Shown one piece after another: positions 63,902-64,000 of a stretch of 64,000 nucleotides of DNA. The position numbers were made by a program, and so were the translations under genes. Within the stretch, counting starts at the first letter, position 1; each line of letters starts with the position of its first letter. Source of the stretch: Bacteroidota bacterium (GTDB lineage: Bacteria; Bacteroidota; Bacteroidia; B-17B0; Aurantibacillaceae); NCBI GenBank assembly GCA_018267655.1, contig JAFDYB010000002.1:1-64000 (forward strand), read 5' to 3'. The notes beneath the pieces were generated by a model that saw only the letters and a list, made by a program, of their open reading frames with translations, did no database searches and was not told the origin of the DNA.

Positions 63902-64000
63902 CTAGTTTTCGCAACTGAAATTAGTTTCTTTTTCTGAAATAATTTTTAAAAATTTAAACAATATATATAAGTGGGAATTTATTTAGGGTAATATAAAAGT

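Overview
The window is AT-rich DNA from a member of the phylum Bacteroidota (Bacteroidetes). Three things support this. Several secreted proteins end in type IX secretion system (T9SS) sorting domains: type A in four loci, type B 'gliding motility-associated' in two. A PorP/SprF protein sits next to a PorE-like OmpA protein. Several genes are preceded by the Bacteroidota promoter box TAnnTTTG. The core genes are those of a heterotrophic Gram-negative cell. I cannot place it at genus level. No CRISPR array, rRNA, phage or intact insertion sequence is visible.

Layout. 1-2.5 kb: the 3' part of a large T9SS cargo protein with a clear terminator. 2.6-8.4 kb (minus): sugar kinase of the HddA type, YajQ, a GT4 glycosyltransferase, and a GH3/beta-lactamase-like fusion. 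8.6-12.0 kb (plus): a tight run of clpS, an M48 lipoprotein protease and a NatAB-like ABC exporter. 12.1-21.7 kb: amidohydrolase, rlmN, AlkD-like repair protein, radA, a membrane-anchored papain-like peptidase with a DUF4384 tail coupled to a methyltransferase, yicC, a DMT transporter and an orphan lipoprotein. 22.1-25.5 kb: the fused B12 enzyme IcmF. 25.6-36.2 kb: an Asp-box secreted protein, then a minus-strand block (half-size EamA transporter, trmD, methyltransferase, HTTM protein, lipoprotein, T9SS cargo, MBL hydrolase, Mrp, rpmF, DUF177, T9SS cargo). 36.4-45.2 kb: a secreted twin-thioredoxin protein with a histidine-bearing membrane protein, an MsbA-like ABC transporter with truA, a DUF4412 protein, an alpha/beta hydrolase and parC. 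45.3 kb: a DUF1599 protein.

45.9-46.7 kb is an 825-base non-coding mosaic of REP-like hairpins and degenerate direct repeats. It precedes the most distinctive block, 46.7-58.6 kb, all on the plus strand: a small secreted protein that looks like a thioredoxin/TlpA fold without its cysteines, two very large Ig-repeat adhesin-like type B cargo proteins (1127 and about 1524 residues), a PorP/SprF protein and a PorE-like protein (TPR, PD40, CRD, OmpA). Cargo plus PorP plus PorE suggests a dedicated T9SS type B surface-attachment unit.

58.7-64 kb: an orphan LolD-like ATPase with a TTG start and competing leader hairpins, a secreted hypothetical protein, tRNA-Ser(TGA), a GWxTD-domain protein paired with a GT2 glycosyltransferase, and the decayed 3' end of another T9SS type A cargo gene with an in-frame stop. 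All functions are assigned from motifs and architecture by eye; no database search was run.
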